Shown here: positions 25,501 through 35,342 of the stretch, piece after piece
Layout of the letters: each line of letters starts with the position of its first letter
How positions within the stretch are numbered: the stretch's first letter is position 1
Source: Streptomyces genisteinicus
GTDB taxonomy: Bacteria > Actinomycetota > Actinomycetes > Streptomycetales > Streptomycetaceae
NCBI RefSeq assembly: GCF_014489615.1
Contig: NZ_CP060825.1
Location: forward strand, 3,201,501 to 3,265,500
DNA length: 64,000 nt
Direction of reading: 5' to 3'
Translations under genes and position numbers: made by a program
The notes under the pieces: model-generated
What the model was told of the DNA's origin: nothing
What the model saw: only the letters and a program-made list of their open reading frames with translations
The model's database searches: none

Positions 25501-26526
25501 TCAGCCCTCCTTGACCTCGACCCAGTCGAGCAGCGCGTTGCACTGGTTTCCCTGCTCGCACGAGATCTTGATCTCGTTCTTCCCCTCCTTGAGGTTCACC
25601 GGCGCCCAGGTGGTCTGCCAGTTCTTGTCGAAGGCGGGGTCGGTCGAGTTGATGAAGTTCTTCAGGCCGAGCGGGTTGGTGTTCGCCTTGCCGTTGACGG
25701 TGAGCGTCGCGTTGGCGTCCTGGGCGGGAATGGAGTAGCGGACGTAGAGCCGGTACTCGCCGCCCTTCTGCAGGTCGGCGTTCCAGGTCACGGACGAGCC
25801 GACGGCGTTGAACCCGGCCACGTACGCGCCGCCGGTGCCCTCGGCGCCCTTGATGGTCTTCTCGGCCGTCGACCCGCCGCCGAACGTCAGCGTCACCGCG
25901 TCCTGCTTGGGCAGCTCCACCGGCTCGTCGCCGCCCTTCGACGGCTCGTCGCTCGGCTTCACGCTCTCCCCGACCGTGGGCGAGGTGCCCGCGCCCGGCT
26001 CGCCGCCCGCCTTGTCCTTCTCGTCGCCGCTCGTCATCAGAGCGGCTCCGATGCCGATGACGACCACCGCGACGACCGCGATGGCTCCGATGAGCAGACC
26101 GCGGGTGTTCGGACCGCCGCCGCGGCCGTGGCCGCCGCCGTGCGGGGGCACGGGCGTCTGCCGCGTCCGGTCGCCGCCCGGGTAGGTCTCCGGCGCGGCG
26201 TAGGCGGCGGTCGGCTGGCCGTAGCCGCCCTGCTGCTGACCGTGGCCCTGCTGACCGTACCCCTGCGGGTAGCCGTACCCGCCCTGCTGCTGGCCCTGGC
26301 CCTGCTGGTGCGGGACCTGCGGCTGGGTGTACTGACGGCGCTCGCCGACCGTGCGGACCTGGTTGTACGAGGTGCGCGGCACACCGGGCTGCGCGGCCGG
26401 ACCGGGGTAGCCGTAACCGCGCCCCTGGCCGGGCGGGGTGGCGCCCGCCGCCTGACCGTCCTCGTACAGGTAGCCGAACGGGTCGTCGTTCTCGGGCGTG
26501 CCTGCGCCGTTGTTCGCGGCCGTCAT
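25501..26526 (-). CDS. Membrane-anchored protein with C-terminal CBM35-like domain
   Basis: A 341-residue type II single-pass protein. The N-terminal cytoplasmic 130 residues are Gln/Gly/Tyr/Pro-rich (PQVPHQQGQGQQQGGYGYPQ). One transmembrane helix follows (LLIGAIAVVAVVVIGIGAAL), then a Glu/Ser/Pro linker, then a beta-rich CBM35/6-like domain from about residue 205 (DAVTLTFGGGSTAEKTIKGAEGTGGAYVAG ... NALLDWVEV). It probably binds an extracellular carbohydrate. The start at 26526 has GAGGAG at a good distance. Confidence 0.78.
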   Translation of the reverse strand: MTAANNGAGTPENDDPFGYLYEDGQAAGATPPGQGRGYGYPGPAAQPGVPRTSYNQVRTVGERRQYTQPQVPHQQGQGQQQGGYGYPQGYGQQGHGQQQGGYGQPTAAYAAPETYPGGDRTRQTPVPPHGGGHGRGGGPNTRGLLIGAIAVVAVVVIGIGAALMTSGDEKDKAGGEPGAGTSPTVGESVKPSDEPSKGGDEPVELPKQDAVTLTFGGGSTAEKTIKGAEGTGGAYVAGFNAVGSSVTWNADLQKGGEYRLYVRYSIPAQDANATLTVNGKANTNPLGLKNFINSTDPAFDKNWQTTWAPVNLKEGKNEIKISCEQGNQCNALLDWVEVKEG

Positions 26527-26613
26527 CCAGTCACTCCTCACCATCTCGTCAGCACAATGCTGACGCCAGGCGAGCCTACCCGGTTCCACTCACCCCATCG
26601 GGTGGTCTGCGCC

Positions 26614-28248
26614 TCACCCCGCCCGGCGGTGGACCTTCGACCGGGACCGCTTCTCCACGTACATCCGCTGGTCCGCGGATTGCAGGACCTCCTCGACGGA
26701 CATCCCGCATTCGGCCCAGCCGATACCGAAGCTGGCACCGACGCGGACCCCCCGGCCGCCCACCCGGATCGGGAGGATGATCGCGTTCCGCAGCCGTACG
26801 GCCAGGTCGGCGGCGTCCGCCGCGCCCAGGCCGTCGGCGAGGACCACGAACTCGTCGCCGCCCAGCCGGGCCACCGTGTCCCCGTCCCGCACGCCGGTGG
26901 TGAGCCGGCGCGCGACCTCGACGAGCACCGCGTCTCCGGTCTGGTGGCCGAACCGGTCGTTGATCGACTTGAAGCCGTCCAGGTCGCAGAAGAGGACCGC
27001 CATGCCCTTGGTGCCGTCGTCGACGTCACCGCCCGGCGCCACCATGTGGACGTGGTGGTCGTAGGAGCGGCCGCCGAGGGTGTCGAAACCGAAGCCGTCC
27101 GCGGTGTACCCGTCGCCGTCGTACGCGGCGTCGAGGGCGTCGATGTCGGACGCGTACGGGGCGTGCGGCCGCTCGCAGAGCCGGGCGCTCAGCCGGGCGC
27201 GGAGCTCGGCGCTGTTGGGCAGCCCGGTGAGCGCGTCGTGGGAGGCGCGGTGGGCGAGCTGGAGCTCGTGGCGCTTGCGGTCCTCGATGTCCTCGACGTG
27301 GGTGAGGAGGAAGCGCGGGCCGTCGGCGGTGTCCGCGACGACGGAGTTGCGCAGCGAGACCCAGACGTAGGTGCCGTCCCTGCGGCCGAGGCGGATCTCC
27401 GCGCGGCCGCCCTCCGCGGAGGTCCGCAGCAGGGTGCCGACGTCCTCGGGGTGGACCAGGTCGGCGAAGGAGTAGCGCCGCATCGCGGAGGCGGGCCGGC
27501 CGAGCAGCCGGCAGAGGGCGTCGTTGGTGCGCAGCAGCCGCCCGTGCTGGTCGCCGCCCATCTCGGCGATGGCCATGCCGCTCGGCGCGTACTCGAAGGC
27601 CTGCCGGAAGGACTCCTCGCTGGCGCGCAGCGCCTGCTGCTCGCGCTCCAGGCGCACCAGCGCGCGCTGCATGTTGGCGCGCAGCCGTGCGTTGCTGATG
27701 GCTATGCCCGCCTGGGAGGCGTACATCTGGAGGGCTTCCTGGCCCCAGGGGCCGGGCCGGCGGCCGTTGCGCGGCCGGTCCACGGATATGACGCCCAGCA
27801 GCTCGCGGCCGCCGCCCGAGGCGTACATCGGCGCGTAGAGGCGGTCGTGGGGGTGCCACTCGTCCTCGAACCGGGGCTCGGGGCCGTCGGTGTGCCACTG
27901 GGGGACGTCGTCCTCGATCAGCACCCAGCCCTCGGTGTGCGGGATGAAGCGCAGGTCGCCCCAGCCCTCGCCCATGCCCAGCCGGCGGTCCCAGGAGGCG
28001 CGGGAGCCGACGCGTCCGGTGATCAGGGCCTCGGCCGCGGCGCTGCCCGCGAACGCGGCGACGACCAGGTCGCCGTCGGGGCGTACGAGGTTGACGCACG
28101 CCAGCTCGTAGCCGATTCCGGTCACGATGCCGTCGGCGACGGTCTGCAGGGTGTCGGCCAGGCTGCGGGCCGTGTTCAGCTCCGCGACCACCTGGTGCAG
28201 CTGCCTCAGGGTCGCAAGACGGACGTAGGGCTCCGACTCGGTCTCCAT
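26614..28248 (-). CDS. cdgB: GAF-PAS-GGDEF diguanylate cyclase CdgB
   Basis: A 544-residue cytoplasmic enzyme making c-di-GMP. Domains: GAF at about 20-190, PAS/PAC about 210-335, GGDEF about 340-540, with the catalytic RLGGDEFVVLADGLG and a fully conserved active site. An Asp/Gly/Tyr-rich insert (about 385-425) interrupts the GGDEF domain, as in S. coelicolor CdgB. In Streptomyces cdgB controls development and is repressed by BldD. The start at 28248 (METESEPY) was chosen by the GGAGAG site. Confidence 0.92.
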   Translation of the reverse strand: METESEPYVRLATLRQLHQVVAELNTARSLADTLQTVADGIVTGIGYELACVNLVRPDGDLVVAAFAGSAAAEALITGRVGSRASWDRRLGMGEGWGDLRFIPHTEGWVLIEDDVPQWHTDGPEPRFEDEWHPHDRLYAPMYASGGGRELLGVISVDRPRNGRRPGPWGQEALQMYASQAGIAISNARLRANMQRALVRLEREQQALRASEESFRQAFEYAPSGMAIAEMGGDQHGRLLRTNDALCRLLGRPASAMRRYSFADLVHPEDVGTLLRTSAEGGRAEIRLGRRDGTYVWVSLRNSVVADTADGPRFLLTHVEDIEDRKRHELQLAHRASHDALTGLPNSAELRARLSARLCERPHAPYASDIDALDAAYDGDGYTADGFGFDTLGGRSYDHHVHMVAPGGDVDDGTKGMAVLFCDLDGFKSINDRFGHQTGDAVLVEVARRLTTGVRDGDTVARLGGDEFVVLADGLGAADAADLAVRLRNAIILPIRVGGRGVRVGASFGIGWAECGMSVEEVLQSADQRMYVEKRSRSKVHRRAG

Positions 28249-28328
28249 CGCTCGCTCTCCCCGAGACCTCGACAGCAAACTCCAGGCTTCTGATCGGCTT
28301 CCTCGTAGCGGGTGTTCCGGCCACTGAA

Positions 28329-28392
28329 TCACAGTGAGCTGTGCCCCCGGTACACAGGGTCAACAAATAGTCGACTCTGTGACTCAAGTCAC
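28329..28392. promoter_or_regulatory. Two palindromes in the cdgB promoter region, candidate BldD sites
   Basis: TCAC-A-GTGA at 28329-28337 and GTGACT-CA-AGTCAC at 28379-28392 lie 80-145 bases before the cdgB start. They resemble the BldD half-sites (TCAC/GTGA). The spacing of the second is one base short of the published consensus, so this is a candidate only. Confidence 0.5.
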
Positions 28393-28682
28393 AACAGACG
28401 GGGAAGGATCGGATGCGCACGGCGACCGTCCGCCGTCGTTCTCCTGAACACACGACCACGCGGGGGACTTCCCGCTCGCGCCGCCGGGGCCGCCGTCCGC
28501 CCCTCGCCCCGGCCCCTCCGGGGAGACGACCCGGTGAACAGGGCGCGGCACATCGGGAACGTCCGGGTGAACCCTCGGCAACCGTGCCGGAAATGTACAT
28601 CCCCGACCGCCGGAAGTCCTAGGACCCGGCTGGTCCCGGGGCCCGATGCGCCCCGCGAGGCGCCCCGGCTAGCGTGCCGGGT

Positions 28683-29237
28683 GTGTTCCCTACGACGACC
28701 GCCACCGGCACCGCCCCGTCCGTCCCCCATCCTGAGGGGGTGAGCAACGACGAGTTCCGCGCCGCCATGGCGCGACTGGCCGCGGGAGTGGTGCTGATCA
28801 CCGCCCGCGACACGGACCACGGTCCGCGCGGCGAGGACGTGGGCATGACGGCGACGGCCTTCATGTCGGTGTCCCTCGACCCGCCGCTGGTCCTGGTGAG
28901 CCTGCGCACGGGGTCCCGGATGGACGACCTGCTCGCCGAACAGCCGCTGTGGGGGGTCTCGGTTCTGGCCGAATCACAGCGCCCGATCGCGGGACGGTTC
29001 GCGATGAAGGGACGCGTCAGCGACCGGCTCCTCTTCGAGGACCTGGCGTACACCCGCGGCGAGGTCTGCGGGGCGCCGCTCATCGGGGGTGCGCTGGCGA
29101 CGCTGGAATGCCGTACCGAACAGCGCGTCGAGGCGGGCGACCACGTGCTGGTCGTGGGGCGGGTGCTGGCGGCGGCGGCCGGCGGGGACGACGGCCCGCT
29201 GACGTACTTCAAGGGGCGCTACCGCCACCTGCGGTGA
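28683..29237 (+). CDS. Flavin reductase-domain oxidoreductase
   Basis: A protein of about 184 residues of the flavin-reductase-like FMN-binding split barrel: FRAAMARLAAGVVLITARD, VGMTATAFMSVSLDPPLVLVSL, and GDHVLVVGRVLAAAAGGDDGPLTYFKGRYRHL. It reduces FMN/FAD for a partner monooxygenase or acts alone; no partner is adjacent. TAGCGT ends 7 bases before GTG 28683, so a leaderless start there is favoured over GTG 28674 or GTG 28740. Confidence 0.85.
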   Translation: MFPTTTATGTAPSVPHPEGVSNDEFRAAMARLAAGVVLITARDTDHGPRGEDVGMTATAFMSVSLDPPLVLVSLRTGSRMDDLLAEQPLWGVSVLAESQRPIAGRFAMKGRVSDRLLFEDLAYTRGEVCGAPLIGGALATLECRTEQRVEAGDHVLVVGRVLAAAAGGDDGPLTYFKGRYRHLR

Positions 29238-29351
29238 GCCCCGGGGGCCGGCGGCGTGCGGCGGCGGGACGGCGTGCCGGGGTGCCGGGGCGGGGGACGC
29301 GGGGGGCGGGGGTGCTGCGGGCCGGGGATGCGGAGCTGCGTGGCCGGAGCG

Positions 29352-29789
29352 TCAGGACCAGTCGCGGCCGGAGCGTCCGCGCTTCGTCTCCGCGCGCTGC
29401 TTCTTCTCGCGCAGCCGCCGCTCGTTGATGCCCCGGGGGATGCGCGTCGCGCGGCGGGGCCTCGGCGGGGGCGCCGTCGCCTCGGCGAGGAGGGACGCCA
29501 GCCGCACGGCGGCGGTCTCCCGGTTGCGCCACTGCGAGCGGTGCTCGGAGGCGCGCACGGCGATCACCCCGCCCACCAGCCGGCCCGCCAGCCGTTCGAG
29601 CGCGCGCTCCTTCCACACCGGCGGGAGGGCGTCCGTCGACGCCAGGTCGAAACGCAGCTCCACCTGGGAGTCGCTGGTGTTGACGTGCTGGCCACCCGGC
29701 CCGGAGGACCGCGAGAAACGCCACTGGAGCTCGGCCTCCGGCAGGGAGACCGAACCGCGGATGATGTAGGGCCCGGACATGACACCCAT
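29352..29789 (-). CDS. arfB: Ribosome-rescue peptidyl-tRNA hydrolase ArfB
   Basis: A 145-residue class I release-factor-like protein with the catalytic GGQ in [23 protein letters not shown] and the basic C-terminal tail ([25 protein letters not shown]) that enters the empty mRNA channel of stalled ribosomes. It lacks stop-codon-recognition domains. Two candidate starts (29789 and 29780) differ by three residues. Confidence 0.93.
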   Translation of the reverse strand: MGVMSGPYIIRGSVSLPEAELQWRFSRSSGPGGQHVNTSDSQVELRFDLASTDALPPVWKERALERLAGRLVGGVIAVRASEHRSQWRNRETAAVRLASLLAEATAPPPRPRRATRIPRGINERRLREKKQRAETKRGRSGRDWS

Positions 29790-29930
29790 GGTCCCGTGCC
29801 CGCCGCGGGCCCGTCATCCGCTTTTCCGCCGGTTCGCGGAACCTCCCGGATGCCTGTCCGCGTTATGACGGATGACGGTAGCTTCGCAAGGGCTCGAAGC
29901 CCGCACTCACGAACCGAAGGGGACTTCCCA

Positions 29931-30506
29931 ATGGCAGTAAGCCTGTCCAAGGGCGGCAACGTCTCGCTCACCAAGGAGGCGCCCGGCCTGACCGCGGTCA
30001 CCGTCGGCCTCGGCTGGGACGTCCGCACCACCACCGGCACCGACTTCGACCTGGACGCCTCCGCGATCGGGGTCAACGCCGCGGGCAAGGTCGCCTCCGA
30101 CGCGCACTTCGTCTTCTTCAACAACAAGTCGACGCCGGACCAGACCATCGTCCACACCGGCGACAACCGCACCGGCGAGGGCGGCGGCGACGACGAGCAG
30201 ATCAACGTCAACCTCGCGGGCCTCCCCGCCGACGTCGACAAGATCGTCTTCCCGGTCTCGATCTACGACGCGGTCTCCCGCTCGCAGAACTTCGGCCAGG
30301 TGCGCAACGCCTACATCCGCATCGTCAACCAGGCCGGCGGCGCCGAGATCGCCCGCTACGACCTGAGCGAGGACGCCGCCGTCGAGACCGCCATGGTCTT
30401 CGGCGAGCTCTACCGCAACGGCGCGGAGTGGAAGTTCCGCGCGGTCGGCCAGGGTTACGCCGCCGGCCTGGAGGGCATCGCCCGCGACTTCGGCGTCAAC
30501 ATCTGA
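29931..30506 (+). CDS. TerD-family stress protein
   Basis: A 191-residue calcium-binding TerD domain protein: [37 protein letters not shown] (Ca site), [35 protein letters not shown], and the [34 protein letters not shown] ending. The family is linked to tellurite and general stress and, in Streptomyces, to differentiation. It stands alone rather than in a ter operon. A second TerD domain occurs in the fusion at 42-44 kb. Confidence 0.95.
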   Translation: MAVSLSKGGNVSLTKEAPGLTAVTVGLGWDVRTTTGTDFDLDASAIGVNAAGKVASDAHFVFFNNKSTPDQTIVHTGDNRTGEGGGDDEQINVNLAGLPADVDKIVFPVSIYDAVSRSQNFGQVRNAYIRIVNQAGGAEIARYDLSEDAAVETAMVFGELYRNGAEWKFRAVGQGYAAGLEGIARDFGVNI

Positions 30507-30547
30507 GCCGTCGTCCGCGCCCTCGCCGCGCACGACGCGTGACGACC

Positions 30548-30599
30548 GCGAAGGCCCCGGCCGCCCGCCCCGAGGGGGTGCGGCAGCCGGGGCCTTCGC
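30548..30599 (+). terminator. Terminator of the terD gene
   Basis: GCGAAGGCCCCGGC (30548-30561) pairs perfectly with 30586-30599, 42 bases past the stop. Beyond it, up to 30794, there are only short GGGTGCGGG-like repeats and no gene. Confidence 0.85.
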
Positions 30600-30794
30600 C
30601 GTGCCGCGGGGGCTCCGCCGGGGTGCGGGGCGTTCGGTGGGGTGCGGGAGCCTTCGCCGGGTGCGGGGGTCTTCGCCGGGTGCGGGCGGCGGGGAGTGCT
30701 CCGGCGGCACCGGACGGGCGGCGTCGCGCGGGAGGTGCGGGCAGCGGGAGTGCGCGGGGTCCCGCCGGGAGCGGGTGCGGCGGCACCCGCCGCG

Positions 30795-32183
30795 TCAGGC
30801 GCGGGGCGGACGGCCGTCGCCGTGCAGCCAGTCGTCCCACACCGCGTCCAGGTCCCTGCCCGACTCCTGTTCCGCGTACGCGGTGAAGTCCTCGGTGGAC
30901 GCGTTGCCGTGCCGGTGCTCCGCCGCCCAGCCGCGCACGATCCGGAAGAAGGCCGCGTCGCCCACGGTCTCGCGCACCCGGTGCAGGACCATCGCGCCCC
31001 CCTCGTACACCGGCGGCCCGAACAGGTCCTCCGGACCGGGCGGGTCGGCCGGCGGGAAGGCCCAGTTGGCGTCGGACTCGTACGCCGCCTCGAAGCTCTC
31101 CTCCACGGGCGTTCCCTCGGCGTCGGCCCGCCACAGCCACTCCGCGTAGGTCGCGAAGCCCTCGTTGAGCCAGATGTCCTGCCAGGACCCGGGGGACACC
31201 GAGTTGCCGAACCACTGGTGCGCCAGTTCGTGCACCAGCGTGGTCTCGTCGAACTGCCCCAGCGGGAAGACCGGGCGCGACTGCGTCTCCAGTGCGTAGC
31301 CGAGCCGGTCGTCCGGCACCACCACGGCCCCCGTCGCGGAGAACGGGTACGGGCCGAAGCGCTCGGTGCACCACGACAGGAACTCCGGGACCCGGCGCAG
31401 CAGCGCGTCCGCCCTCGCCGCGACCGCCGGGTCCGCAGCGGTCACCACCGGCAGTCCCGACGCGGTGCGCGAGGACGCCACCCGCAGCTCGCCGACGGCC
31501 AGGGTCGCCAGGTAGCCCGCCATCGGCTCCGCCGACCGCCACACGGAGGTCGTGCGCCCGCCGGCGGTGCGCTCGGCGGTCCGCACCCCGTTGGCCACCG
31601 CCCGCAGCCCCTCGGGGACGCTGACGGTGATCTCGTAGGTGGCCTTGTCCGACGGATGGTGGTTGCCGGGGAACCAGGCGGCCGACCCGGACGGCTCGCC
31701 CACGGCGATCGAACCGCCCGGGGTCCGGAGCCAGCCCTCGCGGGAGTCGTCGGCGTCCGTGACCGTCCTCGGGACGCCCGCGTACCGCACGACGGTCCGG
31801 AACTCGGCGCCCTCCGCGATGTCGCGGCGCGGACGGACGACCAGTTCGTCACCGGCCCGGTTCACGGCGGCCGCCCGGCCGTCGACGCGCACGGAGCCCA
31901 CCGCCATGCCGTGCAGGTCCAGGTGGAAGGCGCTCAGGTCCTGCGTCGCCCGCGCGGTGACCTCGGCCGTGCCGGCGAGACGCCCGGAGGCCGGGTCGTA
32001 GTCGAGGGTCAGGTCGTAGTGGCGCACGTCGTAGCCGCCGTTCCCGAGCTTCGGGAAGTACGGATCGCGCAGCCCGGCCGCCCCGGGCCGCCCCTGCACT
32101 CCCCCGTCGGCCGGCGTGCACCCCGCGGCCACCACGACGGCGCACACGGCGGCGGCGGCACGGGAGGAAAGGCGCAGGTCCAC
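30795..32183 (-). CDS. Secreted M1-family metallopeptidase
   Basis: A 462-residue lipoprotein-type aminopeptidase-like enzyme. N-terminal lipobox VVAAGC, then an M1 beta-sandwich ([25 protein letters not shown]) and the gluzincin site [29 protein letters not shown] (HExxH-18-E), all catalytic residues present. The substrate-specificity GAMEN-like loop reads GYALETQ. TAGGAT ends 6 bases before GTG 32183, so it is probably leaderless. It cleaves N-terminal residues from extracellular peptides. Confidence 0.92.
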   Translation of the reverse strand: MDLRLSSRAAAAVCAVVVAAGCTPADGGVQGRPGAAGLRDPYFPKLGNGGYDVRHYDLTLDYDPASGRLAGTAEVTARATQDLSAFHLDLHGMAVGSVRVDGRAAAVNRAGDELVVRPRRDIAEGAEFRTVVRYAGVPRTVTDADDSREGWLRTPGGSIAVGEPSGSAAWFPGNHHPSDKATYEITVSVPEGLRAVANGVRTAERTAGGRTTSVWRSAEPMAGYLATLAVGELRVASSRTASGLPVVTAADPAVAARADALLRRVPEFLSWCTERFGPYPFSATGAVVVPDDRLGYALETQSRPVFPLGQFDETTLVHELAHQWFGNSVSPGSWQDIWLNEGFATYAEWLWRADAEGTPVEESFEAAYESDANWAFPPADPPGPEDLFGPPVYEGGAMVLHRVRETVGDAAFFRIVRGWAAEHRHGNASTEDFTAYAEQESGRDLDAVWDDWLHGDGRPPRA

Positions 32184-32372
32184 ACGTCGATCCTAGATTC
32201 CCCGCCGCCCGCCGCCCGCCGCCCGCCGCCCGTCGGGCACCGGCCCTTAGCCGATGGCCGGTGGGCGGTGGCCGGTGGCCAGCGGCCGGGCGCGGCGACA
32301 GGGACGGGCCCGGAGGCGGGATGCCTCCGGGCCCGTGGGGCAGGGCCGCGCCCGGCGGGGCGCGGTGTGCCG

Positions 32373-32912
32373 CTAGCGGTTCAGCGCCGCCACACCCGCC
32401 TGCGCGAACTTCTCGTCCAGGTCGCCGCTGGGCGCGCCCGCCACACCGATACCGGCGATCGGGGCGCCCTTGACCTGCACCGGAGCACCGCCGCCGAGGA
32501 AGAGGGTGCCGGGGATGTCCTTCAGGTTGGGGGCGTTCTCGAGACGCTTCACCAGCTCCGAGGTCGGGGCGTTCCACGACACGGCGGTGTACGCCTTGCG
32601 CTCGGCCGACTCGAAGGACTGCGGCCCGGCCCCGTCGCCGCGCAGCGTCACGATGGTGTTGCCGTTGCGGTCCACCACGGAGACGGTGATCCGCTGGTTC
32701 TCCTTCTCGGCGGCCTTCAGCGTCGCCTGCGCGGCCTTGGTCGCGGCCTCGACCGTCAGGTGGGTGGTCTGCTGGAGGTTGCGGTTGGAGACGTCCGCGG
32801 TGACCGCGGCGCGGGTCTCGGCCGCCGGGGCTGCGGCGTTCGCGGACACGGCTCCGAACGCGCCGACGGTGACGGCGACGGCTGCGGCACTGCCGATGAG
32901 GACCTTCTTCAT
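32373..32912 (-). CDS. hbpS: Secreted heme-binding protein, HbpS/GlcG family
   Basis: A 179-residue exported protein. Signal peptide (MKKVLIGSAAAVAVTVGAFGAVSANA) then one GlcG/HbpS domain: LTVEAATKAAQATLKAAEKENQRITVSVVDRNGNTIVTLRGDGAGPQSFESAERKAYTA and PVQVKGAPIAGIGVAGAPSG. In S. reticuli HbpS binds heme and iron outside the cell and modulates the SenS/SenR two-component system encoded next to it. The same arrangement (divergent kinase plus regulator) is seen here, which supports the assignment. Confidence 0.88.
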   Translation of the reverse strand: MKKVLIGSAAAVAVTVGAFGAVSANAAAPAAETRAAVTADVSNRNLQQTTHLTVEAATKAAQATLKAAEKENQRITVSVVDRNGNTIVTLRGDGAGPQSFESAERKAYTAVSWNAPTSELVKRLENAPNLKDIPGTLFLGGGAPVQVKGAPIAGIGVAGAPSGDLDEKFAQAGVAALNR

Positions 32913-33145
32913 GGTGGGCACTCCTTGGGACCGGGGAGGTCGTCGGGGGATCCGGGCGGATCGGATGGATCGCGGTCGAGCGGGCCGGGAGGGCGTTTCG
33001 CTCTGACATCGATCCTCCGGCCCCGCACGGGACCGCACCGTCGCCGGAGCGGCTGCGTCCGCCGCGCGGGACGGCCGACGGGCGTGTCAGCCGATCGGTT
33101 GATGCCGATGTGGTCCCGGCGGGTCAGGATGGATGCGTCATGGCT

Positions 33146-33229
33146 GGTCACCGCCGCACGCCGGGCGGCGGCCGGTCACCGCCGCGCGCCGGAGGACGGC
33201 CGGTCACCGCCGCGCGGCACGGAGCGGGA
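33146..33229 (+). repeat. Three 28-bp tandem repeats before the sensor kinase
   Basis: Units begin at 33146, 33174 and 33202, each opening GGTCACCGCCG, with exact 28-bp period. They lie in the 330-base divergent interval between hbpS and senS, ending 13 bases before the chosen senS start. The period is not a multiple of three, so a protein repeat is unlikely. Confidence 0.88.
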
Positions 33230-33242
33230 AGGGCGGTGCACG

Positions 33243-34415
33243 GTGGAACACGAGCGGGACCCGGACGCCCACTGGCTGGCCCGCGTCATGCACGTGGCCT
33301 TCTTCCTGCTGCTCGGCGCCTCCCTCAGCCGCTACCTGCTGCGGCACCCCTGGGAACCCCGGTCGCCCTGGATCATCGGGCTCTCGGCGGCGCTCGCCGC
33401 GCTGTACGTGCTGGGGCCGGCGTTCGCCCAGCGCGCCCGCCGCGCCACCCCGCGGCGGCTTCTCTGGCTGGCCGGCGTGGTGGCGGTGTGGATGGTGCTC
33501 GTGGTCCTGGCGCCCAGCTTCGCCTGGTGCGCGGTGCCGCTCTTCTACACCGGCATGCGCACCCTGCCGCCCCGCGCCGCGATCGTGCTGGTCGCCCTGC
33601 TCACGCTGTTCGTCGTCGCCGCCCAGCTGCGGCTCGCACACGGCGGCTTCGACCCGAACCTGGTCATCGCGCCGCCCGCGGTCGCCGCCGTCGCCACCGC
33701 CGTCTTCGTGCACGCCGAACGGCTCTCCGCCCGGCAGCGCGCCCTGATCGACGACCTCATCAGAACGCGCCGCGAACTCGCCGCGACCGAGCGCCGCGAG
33801 GGCACCCTCGCGGAGCGTCAGCGGCTCGCCATGGAGATCCACGACACCCTCGCCCAGGGACTGTCCAGCCAGCAGATGCTGCTCCAGGCAGCGGACCGCA
33901 CCTGGGAGTCCGACTCCGCCACCGCCCGGCGCCATGTCCGCACGGCGGCGTCGATCGCCGAGCACAACCTCGCCGAAGCCCGCCGCTTCGTGCACGACCT
34001 CGCCCCCGCCGACCTGGCCGAGGGCGGCAGCCTGGAGGAGGCGCTGCGCACGGTCGCGCTCCGCGAAGCGGCCGGATTCCGCGTGGACGGCTCACCGGCC
34101 GCCCGGCTCCCGGAGCGCGTCCAGTCGGCGCTGCTGCGCATCGCCCAGGGCGCGCTGGCCAACGTCCGCGAGCACGCGGGCGCGACCACCGCGGCGGTGA
34201 CCCTCACCTACCTCGACGACCAGGTCGTCCTCGACGTCGCCGACGACGGTCACGGGTTCGAGCCGGAGGCCGCCGCGCCCGGCGGCGTACGCGGTCACGG
34301 CCTCCCGGCGATCCGGGCCCGTGTGCAGCAGCTCGGCGGCACCCTGACCATCGAGTCGGCGCCCGGCGAGGGCACGGTCCTCTCCGCCGCGATCCCCCTT
34401 GCCCCGGAGGCGTGA
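33243..34415 (+). CDS. senS: Sensor histidine kinase, SenS-like (NarL-type)
   Basis: A 390-residue membrane kinase. Several hydrophobic helices (about residues 15-150), then a coiled segment and HisKA_3 dimerisation helix with the phospho-acceptor His in AERQRLAMEIHDTLAQGLSSQQM, and a C-terminal HATPase_c (LLRIAQGALANVREHAG, DVADDGHGFEPE, GHGLPAIRARVQQLGG). The start is GTG 33243; an upstream ATG in frame would give an Ala/Arg-rich extension through the tandem repeat. It is paired with the HbpS-type gene as in the S. reticuli system. Its stop overlaps the regulator ATG. Confidence 0.87.
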   Translation: MEHERDPDAHWLARVMHVAFFLLLGASLSRYLLRHPWEPRSPWIIGLSAALAALYVLGPAFAQRARRATPRRLLWLAGVVAVWMVLVVLAPSFAWCAVPLFYTGMRTLPPRAAIVLVALLTLFVVAAQLRLAHGGFDPNLVIAPPAVAAVATAVFVHAERLSARQRALIDDLIRTRRELAATERREGTLAERQRLAMEIHDTLAQGLSSQQMLLQAADRTWESDSATARRHVRTAASIAEHNLAEARRFVHDLAPADLAEGGSLEEALRTVALREAAGFRVDGSPAARLPERVQSALLRIAQGALANVREHAGATTAAVTLTYLDDQVVLDVADDGHGFEPEAAAPGGVRGHGLPAIRARVQQLGGTLTIESAPGEGTVLSAAIPLAPEA

Positions 34416-35035
34416 TGACCGTACGGATCCTGCTCTGCGACGACCACGCCGTGGTGCGCGCCGGGCTGCTCGCCCTGCTCGGCAGCGTCGAGGACATCGA
34501 GGTCGTCGGGGAGGCGGGCAGCGGCGAGGAGGCCGTGGCGATGGCCGCCAAGCTGGTGCCCGACGTGGTCCTGATGGACCTTCAGCTCGGTTCCGGGATC
34601 GACGGCGTCGAGGCCACCCGCCGGATCGCCTCGCCGCGCGTGCACGTCCTGGTGCTCACGACGTACGACACCGACGCCGACATCACCCGGGCCATCGAGG
34701 CGGGGGCGACCGGCTATCTGCTGAAGGCGGAGCGTCCGGAGGAGCTCTTCGCCGCCATCCGCTCCGCCGCCGAGGGACGCACCGCGCTGTCGGCACCGGT
34801 CGCGGGCCGGGTGATGGACAGGATGCGCGGCGCCGCCGGCCCCACCCTCACCGAACGGGAGCGCGACATCCTGAGCCAGCTGGCGCAGGGGCTCGGCAAC
34901 CGGGAGATCGCCCGTGCGCTGTTCATCAGCGAGGCGACCGTGAAGACCCACCTGGGGCGCATCTACGCCAAGCTCGGCGTCGACACGCGGGCGGGGGCGG
35001 TGGCCGTGGCCAAGGAGCAGCGCCTCCTCCCCTGA
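34415..35035 (+). CDS. senR: Response regulator, SenR-like (NarL/FixJ)
   Basis: A 206-residue regulator. Receiver: ILLCDDHAVVRAGL with phospho-acceptor Asp in VVLMDLQL and conserved K in GYLLKAERPEEL. The C-terminal LuxR HTH is TLTERERDILSQLAQGLGNREIARALFISEATVKTHLGRIYAKLGV. It overlaps the kinase stop by one base (TGATG). In the known system SenR controls hbpS and oxidative-stress genes such as a catalase-peroxidase; the divergent promoter region here is the expected target. Confidence 0.9.
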   Translation: MTVRILLCDDHAVVRAGLLALLGSVEDIEVVGEAGSGEEAVAMAAKLVPDVVLMDLQLGSGIDGVEATRRIASPRVHVLVLTTYDTDADITRAIEAGATGYLLKAERPEELFAAIRSAAEGRTALSAPVAGRVMDRMRGAAGPTLTERERDILSQLAQGLGNREIARALFISEATVKTHLGRIYAKLGVDTRAGAVAVAKEQRLLP

Positions 35036-35342
35036 CCGCTGCGCCGCCGCCGCGGGCGGACGCGGACGCGGCACGGCGCGCACGCGGGATCGGCCGCACG
35101 GACCCCGAACACCGGCACCGGCACCGGCACCAGCAGCGCCGGGAGCCTTGCGACCCGCAGCCCCGAGGCAACCGCAGCCCCGGGAGTCACAGCCGGCGCC
35201 CCTGGGGCGCACCGGACAGCGCGCCCCGCCGGACTCCCCCGCCGCCCGCCGCGGTGACCGCCGCCGATGCGCGCCCCGCCCCCGCCCCGAGGCACCGGGC
35301 CGGGGCGACGGCACGGGCGAACGGCATGACACCATCGATCCC
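35036..35342. other. Intergenic stretch, no gene recognised
   Basis: 307 very GC-rich bases. They contain an ACCGGC hexanucleotide run (around 35112-35133) and otherwise no convincing coding frame, hairpin or operator. Confidence 0.5.

Noticed and set aside
33146..33229. 28-bp repeats as a CRISPR array
   Set aside because: The units are adjacent with no spacers and there are no cas genes.
30642..34415. 1257-codon open frame on the plus strand
   Set aside because: It is an open shadow antisense to the M1 peptidase and hbpS; only its last 390 codons (from GTG 33243) form a real protein, the sensor kinase.
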